64,000 nucleotides of DNA, from assembly GCA_019188255.1 (NCBI GenBank), contig JAETXT010000002.1, positions 3,720,001 to 3,784,000 on the forward strand, in the 5' to 3' direction. Shown here in pieces: positions 1-11,042 of the stretch (the stretch's first letter is position 1; every line of letters starts with the position of its first letter). A program made the position numbers and the translations under genes. The notes under the pieces are model-generated. The model saw only the letters and a list, made by a program, of their open reading frames with translations, ran no database searches and was not told the DNA's origin. Source of the stretch: Verticillium longisporum (lineage: Eukaryota; Ascomycota; Sordariomycetes; Glomerellales; Plectosphaerellaceae).

Positions 1-562
1 CTGATTCACTCTGGCGATGCGACATGTCTTGCCCACATGGCAAAAGGGAAGGGAGGCAGAATGCCCCTGGGTGGTAGTACTATTAATAAACAGGCTGGAG
101 CCTTGCGTCATTCTTTCTTCAGCAAAAGATATGGGATGTTGCAATCTGGGGTGGGCAAGCTAACATTCCATAGCGCAACCTAATGCCCTCTGTAGTATTC
201 GGCGGCAGGACTCACTTAGCGCAGCGGCCGCGGGTCCAATGGTTCAGACCAGCCATCTCCCTACTGCCACGGTTCCCTCGAGCTAGGGCGTCAACCTCGT
301 ATTCCCCATACAACATGTAGCACCCAGACAGGACAGAAGGTTGAAGCTTCTCGGCGGAGTCCGTCCTCGCACGCGGCTCTCCAAACACTAAACAGATTTG
401 TTGTTTACCCCTATAAGTACCGACCCTTCCCTTGTTGTTTGTTTGTGAAGTCTCCAAAAGCCATCAAGCGTTTCACATCACGCAACTGTCTAGCATCAGC
501 CACATCTCACTCTATCTACCTACCTACCTACCTACCTACCTCTAAGGTACCTACCTATCAAC
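1..562. other. Gene-free left edge and promoter of the first gene
   Basis: No convincing coding region is seen. The right part is the probable promoter and 5' UTR of the secreted protein that starts at 563. It contains a CTAC tetranucleotide run at about 515-541 followed by further TACCTAC units just before the start codon. Confidence 0.6.
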
Positions 563-1246
563 ATGAAGTCTTTCACCGTCCTCGCTGCCCTGGCCAGCCT
601 CGGCGCCGTCTCGGCACAGACAAACAACTGCCCTGCCCCAGGCTCGACCAGCGCTGCTGGCGACTACAGCTGCAACCCGGCGCACGCGTACCCCGAGGGC
701 CAGCAGTGCGTCCTCGTCAACGGATGCTACTTCCTTCGCTCCAAGGCCGCCTCTTCCACCGAACCCCCGATGGCCGCCGCTTCCCAGCCCACCGGCACCA
801 GCTGCCCCGCGCCCGGCTCGACCAGCGCTGTTGGCGACATCAGCTGCCTCCCCACCCAAAAGTATTCCGAGGGTCTGGAGTGCGTCCTCGTCAACGGCTG
901 CTACTTGCTCCGTCCCATGTGCAGCACGTCCTCCACCGCCGCCCCCAAGCCCACCACCACCAGCTGCCCTGCGCCGGGCTCGACCAACGCCGCCGGCGAC
1001 TACAGCTGCAACCCCGCCCACAAGTACCCCGAGGGCCAGCAGTGCGTCCTCATGGACGGCTGCTACCTGCTCCGCACCACTGGTGGTGTCCCGACCACCC
1101 ACCCCAACACCACCGTCCCCGCCACCAGCACCAAGCCCGTCGTCCTGCCCACCAACACCGTCACCGCCGGCGCCGGCGCTCTCTCGGCTTCGCGCCTCTC
1201 TGCCGTCGCCGGTCTGGTGGCTGCCGGTTTCTACCTGCTGCTCTAA
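563..1246 (+). CDS. Secreted, probably GPI-anchored protein with three cysteine-rich repeats
   Basis: Single-exon protein of 227 aa. Residues 1-18 form a classic signal peptide with likely cleavage after AVSA. Three near-identical modules follow at about residues 23-59, 81-117 and 135-171. Each has four cysteines with the exact spacing C-x13-C-x11-C-x5-C and the conserved words CPAPGST and YPEGQQC (SEGLEC in the second). Modules are joined by Ser/Thr/Pro/Ala linkers, and there is one unpaired extra cysteine at about residue 120. The C-terminus (about 205-227) is a small-residue stretch ending in a hydrophobic tail without basic residues, as in a GPI-anchor signal. I infer a cell-wall or surface protein. 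I do not recognise an enzymatic domain. The ATG is preceded by an A-rich context and is the only one that yields the signal peptide. Confidence 0.85.
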   Translation: MKSFTVLAALASLGAVSAQTNNCPAPGSTSAAGDYSCNPAHAYPEGQQCVLVNGCYFLRSKAASSTEPPMAAASQPTGTSCPAPGSTSAVGDISCLPTQKYSEGLECVLVNGCYLLRPMCSTSSTAAPKPTTTSCPAPGSTNAAGDYSCNPAHKYPEGQQCVLMDGCYLLRTTGGVPTTHPNTTVPATSTKPVVLPTNTVTAGAGALSASRLSAVAGLVAAGFYLLL

Positions 1247-2544
1247 GTGGCAGGCGCGCTTTGCTTTTTTTGTTTTCTTTTCCATTTTCACGAAAAGGAC
1301 GGGGCCGGGATTTTTAGATGATTATTTACACTACGCCGTGATTTATATGCTTAGATCGAACAGATAGCCTCATGCAGCGGTATAATATACTACACACTTT
1401 CTAAAACTTACACCCTTTCTGAAAAAAAAGTCCTTGAAAAAATGAACAAGAGACGCATCGTGAAAGCATCGTTTGGAGTCCTACTTCGCGCGTTGCCCCT
1501 GACAGCCCAGCCCACCCACATGGATACGACCACAGTCACCTGGTGACACTTGAACCTTGTTTGACCATTCCTCGTGTGCAGGCATCACTGGCCCCCGTCA
1601 TGCCGCTTGGGAGCATGCCAAGTTGGGTAAAGAGTCGGGTTGACAAAACGAACAAATGTCGTGTGCGTGGTTGGTCAAGATTCCTGGAGAGGGTCGGTAG
1701 GTAGCTTTTGATAATTGAGATATGCGCGGGCACTATTGAAACCCCTGCCAAGGGATTTCCCAGGGATTTCCCAGCCTCAGCAAACTTCGGGTCGTCAGTT
1801 GTTCGAGGGCACCCTGCAATCAAGCGCCTTTGTGCAACTGCCTCGACGAACATTGTTGAAGTCGTGGCAGGCATTGTGCACGCATAGGCCTGGAATCGCA
1901 ACATGGCTTTCTACCGTTTCTACCTTCCTAGATTGGTAGGTTGGTGCTGGGTGTTGGAAGTGTCACACCACAAGGTCCCTGACACAAATCATCTCCGTTT
2001 CCGATGGCACCGTTTCCGATGGCACCGTTTCCGCGTACCTACCCTTATTACCGTTGTTTCTGCTTCTTGTCGGCTTATCTAAGCACCCATTGTGGCTGAA
2101 CTGGCAGGGTGGCCGTGCCTCTTAGGGCAGCAATGACGCTAACCGGATCCCGCCTTGGACCTGGGCGGTGGGAAAACCGAGTACCCCGCCCGCTTGCGTC
2201 CCCTCGATGAAAAAGGAAAAGAAGGCACACCCGCTCGCGCGCGTGTGCAAAGACGAAATCCAAGGTCGAGCGAGCCGGGGCAAGAGCGACCCCCGCACAC
2301 AAGAAAGGTGGTGTTGGTCCTTTGTCTTTCAATTGCCCCCCCTCTCCCTTCCCCCCCAAAATTTCCCCGTGGTCAGTAAAGCAAAACTTGGACCCAAAGC
2401 ACGCCCCAGCCTCCGTGGTCGGACGTCCCCCTTCAACATCACAGCCCTCCTCCTCACCTAACCATCGCGACACCGGACACTGGCCACACACCCCGACATC
2501 TCGGCTCGGAGCAAGCCTATTCCACCCTCCTTCCGCCTTCGCCC
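1247..2544. other. Intergenic region upstream of the Zn2Cys6 regulator
   Basis: About 1.3 kb with no supportable gene. It holds the 3' end of the secreted-protein gene and the promoter and leader of the regulator. At about 1998-2029 a short GTTTCCGATGGCACC unit is tandemly repeated. The last 200 bases are C-rich, as in fungal leaders. Confidence 0.5.
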
Positions 2545-5098
2545 ATGGTCATGGACGGCGCCGCCATCCTGTCTGCTGCTGCTGCCGCTGGCGGGGCCAC
2601 GCCTGTCAGTCCTACCAGTCCCGTGAGTGCCCGTCCAGGGAACACGCCGATTAGCATTGGCGTTGGACCCAATGGCGTCAAGAGAAAGCGAAACAGCATG
2701 GTCATGAGCAGCCCTGGCAGCCCGGCCGGCCATGACGACGACACCCTCCTCGACGGCGACCCGAAGAAGCGCCAACCTGGCGTCAAGAGAGCGTGTAACG
2801 AGTGCCGCCAGCAGAAGGTGAGTCACCCCCGCCCGCCTTGGCCTCGATCTTCTTGTCCTCGCCCGTCGAGCCAGCCGGCGCATCGTCTGCGACGGCGGTT
2901 TGGGTGACATGAAGTCCCTGGGGAGACCAAATCAGCTTGACCACTTGCTGACCATTGTCTCAGCTCCGGTGCGATGTCGCCCAAGACCCCTTCCAGAGCT
3001 GCTCGCGCTGCAATCGCCTCAAGCTCGACTGCAAGATTGAGTCCAACTTCAAGCGCGTCGGCAAGCGCAGCAAGCACGCCGAGATGGAGAAAGAGATCGA
3101 CACGCTGCGAAGAAAGCTCGGTCGCGCCCAAGCCCAAGGCTTCACCGTCGACGACGACGACCACGACCTCCAGTCCCCCGTCGCCGCATCCGCCGCCTAT
3201 ACACACACCCGCAACCCCTCACTCATGGGCTCCGACGAAGCTGTCTCATCCCTGCTGCACCTCAAGAGGGGCGGCTCTTACAACATGCCACGATATACCC
3301 ACGAGCTGGAGAACGTCCGCTTGACCGAGGACTCGGTCTCTCAGCTCTTCAACATGTTTTTCAACTACTACCACCCATACCTGCCTTTCCTGAACCCTCA
3401 CCAGTCGCCCGACACGTACTACCAGCAGCACTCGCTCCTTTTCTGGACCATTGTCGCCGTCGCTGCGCGTCGCTACAGTGCCGACCCGACCCTGCTGACC
3501 ACCTTGTCGGGCCCATTGACGCGCCTGCTGTGGCAGACCATTGGCGACGTGCCCAGCAGCTACTACGTCGTCAAGGCGCTCTGTTTGTTGTGCACCTGGC
3601 CCCTGCCCACAAGCACGACGACGGCCGATCCTACACACATTCTCTGTGGCGTCATGCTGAGGACCGCCACGGGCATTGGCCTGCACCGCCCGAACCACAC
3701 CCAGGACTTCTCCCGCGTGTCCGTCGACCTGAACAAGGAGCAGCTCCATGACCGCGTCACGACCTGGGCCGTGTGCAACATTGTCGCCCAGTCCATCGGT
3801 ACAGGCTACGGCCAGCCTGCGTCGACACTGTACGACTGGACGCTGGCTGTGAGACGAGGCGAAGATGGTCCCTTTACTCTATCGCCCGTTCTCGAGGCGA
3901 GGCTGCAGATCGAAAGGTTCTGCGACAAGGTGTCCAAAGAGATGTACAGCAACGCCAGCGACTCGCGCGGCGTCGCAGGTGACGAGCACAGAGCCATGCT
4001 GATGCGTGTCTATCGGCGGGATTACGGAGAGCTTCAGGCTTCCATCCTTTCGCAGCATCTTGGGCCCATCGTCAACCTCCATCTCAGGGCCGCAGCTCTT
4101 CATCTCCGATTGGCCGGCTTCTTTGACTCCAACACCACCCCGGGCTACATGGATGATCTGATGGGCCTTTGGCGCGCAACGACGGCCTTCCTAGACCACA
4201 TTCTCGAGGACGACAAGGTGACGTCGCCAGGTCAAAACACGGCTGGCCACATTCTGCTCTACGCCTCGAATTACATCCAGCAGATGCTCGTCGCGGCAGG
4301 ATTTGCCCTCCTCAAGCTGAGCAAATCATTCTTCGCCGAAATCATCGAAGCCGAACGCAGCCGCAGTCTGTTCCACAAGACATTGAACGCCATCCGCGCC
4401 ACCAGCGTCATCAACAATGATTTGCAATCCCGGCTCGCTGAGCTGATGGTGCAGATGTGGAATGGCGCGCGACACGACATCAAGTCTGTCAAGAACGACG
4501 AGGTGTCGCCCCGGCCTGTTGTCGATGACACCCTGCAGCTCAAGGTTCGGTGCCGTCACAGCATGAGTCTCGTGTTCGACTCGGTATGGCGCTGGCGTGA
4601 GGACTATCAAGCCCAGGGCCGCGGCACACTGGACGGTAACTATCCCCCTTGTTCCCCTCCCTTCCTTCCCTGTGCGCTGGCTCGATGCATCCAAGTCTTC
4701 TTTCTGAGTGACTGCGGTGACTGACAACAGGCGCGCGCACAATAGCCCTGAAACAACCTACTAATCCGGACTCAGCGAACGAGTCTTCGGCTTCATCGAC
4801 ACACATGGATTCGACACTGATGCCTGCCGCCGCTGGTGCGCAGAATCTGCCACAGACATCGGGCAACATGCTGGCAGCGACCAATGGTGCCCTCACGCCG
4901 GGTACCACTGCCGCGAGCCTCGCAGCGCCAGCCAGCGCGAACGGCAATGCGGCGGCAAACGGCACCAATAGCAACCTCTTGAGCGGCATCAATTATACGG
5001 ATAACACCAACTACGACTTCTTCGACCCCCAACACTGGATGCTAGACGGCTTGCTAGACTTCAACTACTCATTCGCCCAGCCTCTCGAAGGTGCCTAG
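2545..5098 (+). CDS. Zn2Cys6 fungal-specific transcription factor (Leu3/War1/PrtT-like zinc cluster)
   Basis: Three exons give a 770-aa protein: 2545-2817, 2964-4635 and 4731-5098. Intron 1 (146 nt, GTGAGT..CAG) lies inside the zinc cluster and intron 2 (95 nt, GTAACT..CAG) lies near the C-terminus; both joins keep frame. The cluster is C84-x2-C87-x6-C94-x9-C104-x2-C107-x6-C114. It begins with CNECRQQK and is followed by a basic FKRVGKRSKHAEMEKEI linker and a short heptad-like helix, as in the Leu3/War1/PrtT type. The middle part (about residues 150-500) resembles the fungal-specific regulatory domain, including the FNYYHPYLPFLNP-like motif. The N-terminus is Ala/Ser/Pro-rich with a basic KRKR patch. 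The C-terminal exon is Ala/Asn/Thr-rich and ends in an aromatic/acidic stretch (YDFFDPQHWMLDGLLDF) that looks like an activation region. A nuclear DNA-binding regulator is clear; its target pathway is not. Confidence 0.88.
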
Positions 5099-6066
5099 AA
5101 CGCACATATCCAAGAAGGCTCCCAACATTACTCGCGGGCCATTTCTGCTGCTATCAACTCTGGGTCACAACAATTTTAACACGAGTGAAGACAACTCAGT
5201 GACCAGCTGCATCAGATCAGGGCTCTCAACGCGTCCTGCAAGCATATTCTTCTGTTTTCAAATTCTTTCGTACTACCTGCACTTTCTTCTTGTTCTTAGT
5301 TGTGATATCCCGTGTGGAAGGACGTCTCTTTTCTCCGCTCATGTCGACACGGTCACGATGACGACTCATGACAGACAGGCGGCGAGGGCCACATTTCGGC
5401 ACGGTTTTTCGTGAGATTTCTGTTTTCTTGCGTTTCGTCTAATTCTCGAAAAGATTGTTGCATTTTGGGGTTGTTCTTCCTGTCTTTTAGTTTGCCATGC
5501 GCTTGTTGGGCTGGTATATCAGAGCATGGCAATGGATGGATGGGGATGGGGATTGGAGTTGGCGTCTTTCATTTGCTATTTCGGGCCTACCATCGAGGTC
5601 ATGGAGCGGAGGGACTGAGCTGATACATTAGCATGTTCGTAATGAATTCAATGTCTCGTGTGGACTTTCTCACGTGAATTTTTGTCGTGATGTATTCTAT
5701 GTGGAAATTTGTCATGGTGTACTCTATGTGCTTGGAGCTGTGTGGTCATGAGCGGGCACCTAGTGTTTCCAGCATGGACCGTCAGTGATTTGAGTTTGCG
5801 CTGACTTTATGTGGCGGCGGTTGAAGACTTACTATTGAACAGCCACGAGCTATAGCAGGCACCTTGCCTCGCGTCACCGGGAAGCAAGGGAGAAGACGCC
5901 TTATCGGGAAATTCACCACTGGTCCCATAGATTCACAAAATCAAGTCGCCTAACCCCCGCCCCGTACATAATCGCTCCTGTCGTTTCAGACGGAAGCCAG
6001 CCGGCCATCTACTCAGCCAACCAACCCGTCACCTCGTTGCCCATGTATCGGCCCCGAGAAATTCAG

Positions 6067-6090
6067 TGTGTGTGTGTATGTGTGTGAAAG

Positions 6091-6126
<36 letters not shown>
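6067..6126. repeat. TG and AG dinucleotide microsatellite
   Basis: A TG run at about 6067-6086 is followed by an uninterrupted AG run at about 6093-6126. Confidence 0.95.
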
Positions 6127-6130
<4 letters not shown>

Positions 6131-9100
6131 GCAGACATCTGTCCCTCGACATCAGCGATCATGGCCTTTTGCATCGCTCGCGCTCGTTCCATCATTGCAC
6201 ATGGTACCAACCGCAAAATCGCCCCCTCCCCCTTTTGCCTCCCCGATTCGAAACTTGGAGTCCGGACAGCGGGTTGGAGATTGCGTGTTGCTCTGAAACA
6301 AAAGAGGCCCGGGAAGATGGTGTGTAGGCTACTTGGGGGCGGGCGCGTTTCCCGTCTTTTCGGGGTATCGTGGTTCCTCTGCTCGCATCTGTTGTTTCTA
6401 GATATCGCGTAGTACTTCTCATGCATGGCAGGTTCGCAGGTTTACTCTGTGATATTGGGAAAGAGGATCAAACACGCCGTGGATTCAGTGGTTCGTTTCC
6501 TTGTGACGACCTACGGTTGAAACGCTTCGAGTGTGTGTGAATGCCATTGCAGTTTGGAATCTGCCAAGTGTCGAACACCTTATTGGTTTGAATTATGGTT
6601 CTCGCTTTTGATACGAAGCACAATTATAGAGCGAGTTCTCTCATGATCGTCCCTTTGTCGTCTTAGTTACAACATCTTCTGCCCTGTTCAGGAGCCTCAT
6701 CGTAGCCATCGTACGATACCTGGTGCTGTAGCTTCCCATCTACTACAACCAGATACAGATTGCATTCCCACATCGACGCTACTGAAGGCAGGCCGGAAAA
6801 GACAACCGGCCAGCGACCCATGGGTGAAGCCAATGCAGGGGAAAAGGATAACCAGAAAGTAGAAAATCGCAAAGAGAAAGCCTAAGGAGGCCGCCTTTTG
6901 GGCCGCCAGATAGAGACCCAGCTTCAAAATCATACAAAAGAGCCTTCCAGTGGGCCCCACGGACGGGCCGCTGTTATGGCCTCATAAACGGCCGAGACGC
7001 GATGCTGAAAACATTGGCACGACCTCTCTTTGCAGGTATAAGGCGCAACCTTTGGCGTCGCTCCACGCGAAGGGGGCAAAGCCTCACAAGACAAGGCATT
7101 CTTCTCCGCCTCGCAGTTTCAAACGGGACCAACGGCGGGGCGCGCGGTAGTCCTGGACAATGGACCAACAAGTTCTTCTTCTTCTTTTTTTCCCTTTCTG
7201 TGTGTTGTGGCCTGGCACGACCCCTCCGTAACGTAACTCGGCGTATGATACCCTGCCCGACCACAACGAAGAGACGTGGCTCTTGAGCCCAATGTTACCT
7301 GGCACGAGACTCGTGTTCACTTCGGCGGCCGTCCTGGTGATCGTTCCGTTCCTCCCCGCGCCCCTTGAAGGCCTTTTTCTGACAGCGCCGCAGCGCCCGC
7401 CACAGGCCTTCTTGTTGGCTGTGCGTGTCTCTGTCTCCCAGAGCTAAGTCCCGGGTGGTACCGCTTTCAGAGAGTGAGTGCCCCAACTGGCGCGACGGGA
7501 GGCCGTGTCGGTCATGTCAAGGCTTAGTGGCCCCGCCAACTGGTGCGGATTTTTTCACACCAGAGCAAAAGCCGTTCTGCTTGCGACCTGCCTCAACCTC
7601 TCATTGGGGGGTCCAGAATGCAGGAGTTGGAAGGGCAGGCAGGGAAACAAGAACAGTCTCATGGCGCGTGCCGGAGATGATGGGCAGGATGACTGCCGAA
7701 GAAGAGAGCACGCGCTGCATACCACACATGCAACACTCGGATTATACGTGGTCCAGACACACCGCGCTTGTAATTTCGCCAGAGGACAGGTCATATCGAG
7801 TGGAAGTTCTTCCAGTCAGGTCGATTCGAGTCCACATTTAATAACACGCCGCCAGAGTAGGCAGGACTCCTAGTCTGAAGGCACAGCGTCGTACGGTCCC
7901 TCCATGGGGAAGACCAGGAGGAGGAACTCCGCTCGAACAACAAGACCGACAACAAGACGCCCCTCATCAGAACGTACTAAACCGCATCGACTCTCTGAGG
8001 GACTCGGTAAGAAGGTGGATGGCTTGTCCAGGGGACCATTGGTCCAATGCATAGTGCCCCACGGCAGGGGCGTCCGCTGTGACAAACACAGTATGTTCAT
8101 CACGCACAGAACGGGTGGCAAAACCAGAGCTGCGACTGGTCCACACGGTGGGGGAAAGGGAGGTGCCACCGATGAGCCGATGGCAAAAGCGGTAGGTCAG
8201 TGTACACAGGCGGCCGCTGGACATCTAGGCACCACCACGCCCCTTGCCCTGCCGGAGCAAGGGGGCAGAGGGGTTTGCCCCAGACCGGAGAGCGGTGATT
8301 CTACCGGCGACACATGCGAGGGATGGATGTCAGGGGGCCAAGGGGCTGTGTCTATCCTAGGTGGAAGCAGAATGAGAGACGAGTCAGTCTCTATCCAATG
8401 TCAGGCGCAAGCTAATGTCCAACCACGCCGAGAATGTTGGTTGGGGTCATGTCCAAAAAAGAGATCATACGGGGGGCAGTATTCGAGAAAGGACTGCTGG
8501 GTGTGTACGAAGAGAATGCGTCCAGCACTCTGGCGGGTTGTTTGCTGAGAAACCGCTTTATCCGGCCAGGGGTGTGTGATGTGAGGCAGCTGAATTTCGG
8601 AATCGTTGCCCGGTTTGCGGTGGAGACGCGAGGACAAGCACAGCTAGAAGGGCGCTTGTTGGCCTTGACTGGATCTGGAGCATCGAATACCATGTACGCT
8701 CGCCTGAAGCTAGACGCGGCAACGAGAGGCGTCTGGATGTTGCCGGCTGATGGTTGAATCGAATCTGATCTGCCGCATCGCGGTACATCACAAATAAGCG
8801 CCACGGAAAAGGACTTTGTAGCTACAGGGCCGGCAACATGGCATTGCGAGCGGTCAAGAACCGCGTCACCCACACCACAAGAGAGTGAGCCGCTCATTTT
8901 GGACTCAAATCACACATGATGTAGGAGAAGGGGATATTTGGAGTATCTGGTCACACCTAGGCCAGCAAATCAGACGAATAACGCGAGGGCACGTCACACA
9001 GACGACCCGAGGAATTGGTAGCGCTCATATGCATGTTGTCTTGATGCAACACGCCGCTGCTGCTGCAGCAAAGGCGACCACGAGCCATGTTGGATGGGCG

Positions 9101-9641
9101 AACAGGCCATTCTGGGAGCCGATCCTGGCTGGATATCGCGCCTCGGAGTCGACAACAAACGCGCCAGCGGCCATGGTTAATGTGACGATGTTCATCGGGG
9201 GCGGCTGAGAGGGCTTCCCAGGCGCTTAGAAGCTGCATGAGGCCTTGTAGAGTCCCGGAATCAAGGTGCATGATAGGCCAGGCAGCGACTGCCAATGCCT
9301 CGATATCGGGCTGTGCTGTACAATAATAGGTTCTGTGACGTAAGTGCAAGGGGGGTAGGCCGCGCACGAGGTGGTATCACGCATGCAGAGAAGAGGACAC
9401 TGCCGCGTTGGCCCGTCGAAGAGACCCAAGGTTGATATGTCAGTGCTGGTAAGGCTACAGTGCCCCCCCATCTCTCCCCCCAGTTCCTCTACCCCCCGGA
9501 GCCTGTGTCTACTTTCTTCCTGGCCGTGGCCCCTGCAACCAATTTTCAGTCACCAAAGCCGGAGAGTTTGGGGGCGGTTGAGTTTCACTTGCTGATGCGG
9601 GTGACGCCTCAGCCATTGGCGGCCCCCATCATGACCGCCAC

Positions 9642-9669
9642 GATGATGATGATGATGATGATGATGATG
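9642..9669. repeat. GAT trinucleotide microsatellite
   Basis: About nine uninterrupted GAT units in non-coding DNA. Confidence 0.95.
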
Positions 9670-10206
9670 CCATTTGCAGTCCTAGAGCATTGCCACGAAT
9701 CGAGGCAAAGGGGGCGTTGGAGGTGTGACTCCAGACCGTCGGGTCGCATAATGATGGCTATGCTCGTCTGATGAGTCCACCCTGTCACTGCAAGGCAAAC
9801 TTGATCAATGTCATGAGAAGGCCATGGATCGAACAGGCGCGAGAGCCATGGTCCCTGGTCTTCCGAACAATACTAACTAGGGACTGTCGAAAGGGACGAC
9901 GGGTATCTGCAAATAGTGCCGTGTGATGTGATGGACTTGCGTTTCGGGTACCTTACCTGAGCGTCTGCTCGGATCGAGCAGCGTAGAGAACATTGTGGAA
10001 GGGTGGTGATGAGGGAACAGGGAATGTACATTGGGTCATTGAAGTCGAAGGGGCTTGACGGGTACCTTGGCGGGGATCGATGGTGGTGGGTGCAAGGAAG
10101 AAGGACCAAGGGGACTTGAATGGAGGCACGGAAAGAAGAGGAAGGGCGAAAGAGCGGGAAGGAGAGGGGGAGGGCGTGTGAAGACGTGAAGGCGTGCGGG
10201 TGTGAG

Positions 10207-10209
<3 letters not shown>

Positions 10210-10256
<47 letters not shown>
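10210..10256. repeat. GT dinucleotide microsatellite
   Basis: About 23 uninterrupted GT units. Open frames crossing it encode only Val/Cys or Thr/His alternation and are not genes. Confidence 0.97.
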
Positions 10257-10257
<1 letters not shown>

Positions 10258-10826
10258 GGCATGTGGTGCGTGTTGGGGCTTTTCTTGCGGTGTTGGTGTC
10301 GACGTCGCGGCGATCTCGTCTATTGTCTGCTGCAGGCCAATGGCAAGTGCATTCACATTCGGCAGACGCGCGCGTGTGACAAGGGCTCTTCCCTCAATAA
10401 GGCATTAGCGCAGGGTGAGGGGAAGCATCGAGTGCCCATTGGCCCAAGCCTGGGTTCCGCCCCTGGTCCTGCCAATGTCATGAACAGTGACTTCCAGACT
10501 GATAGACGCCCAGCATGGTCCGACCTTGGGTTAGTGGCAGGCATGAACAAGGGGTAGGGGCAGGTACATTGGAACGCTGAGAAGTCACTCCCCTCTGGGT
10601 TACCCCTGCTAGACTGGAGCTAACGACCCGACAGTTTGGTTACCCCTAGTCGTCTGTGGGGCAATGTAGCAATGAGTAGGGTATGTGACTGGTTCACCTG
10701 TGATAGTGCGAGTAAAGGCGGAGCCATAGGTGGGACCAGCGTTCTGCGAAATAGACTCACTTGTCCTCATCCCGCCTTCCTCGCTCTTTCTCCCATCCCG
10801 GACGCGGACCTTCACGCTTCAGGCTA

Positions 10827-10830
<4 letters not shown>

Positions 10831-10861
<31 letters not shown>

Positions 10862-11042
10862 TTACTCCTTCTCCATCCACCCCCTTGCCTTTTTTTGAGG
10901 GGGAAAGGGCAATGCAACCCCTCCCTCCTCCAGCTCGAGGACCACCTCCAGTCCCAGTCCTCGTCCCAGCTGTAGCTAAAGCTACAGCGACTCCAGCTCC
11001 AGCTCCAGCTCCAGTACATACACTTGCCCACACACACACACA
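10831..11042. repeat. Cluster of CT, CCAGCT and CA simple repeats
   Basis: CT run at 10831-10859, CCAGCT hexamer run at about 10992-11014, and CA run at about 11029-11042, all within 210 bases of non-coding DNA. Confidence 0.9.

Noticed and set aside
7904..8548. 214-residue open frame in the gene-poor region
   Set aside because: Arg/Gly/Thr-rich, no domain or hydrophobic core pattern, no splice or promoter context.
10120..10557. Open frames across the GT repeat
   Set aside because: They consist mainly of translated microsatellite.
9642..11042. Possible CRISPR-like array from regular repeats
   Set aside because: These are simple microsatellites without spacers, in a eukaryotic genome.
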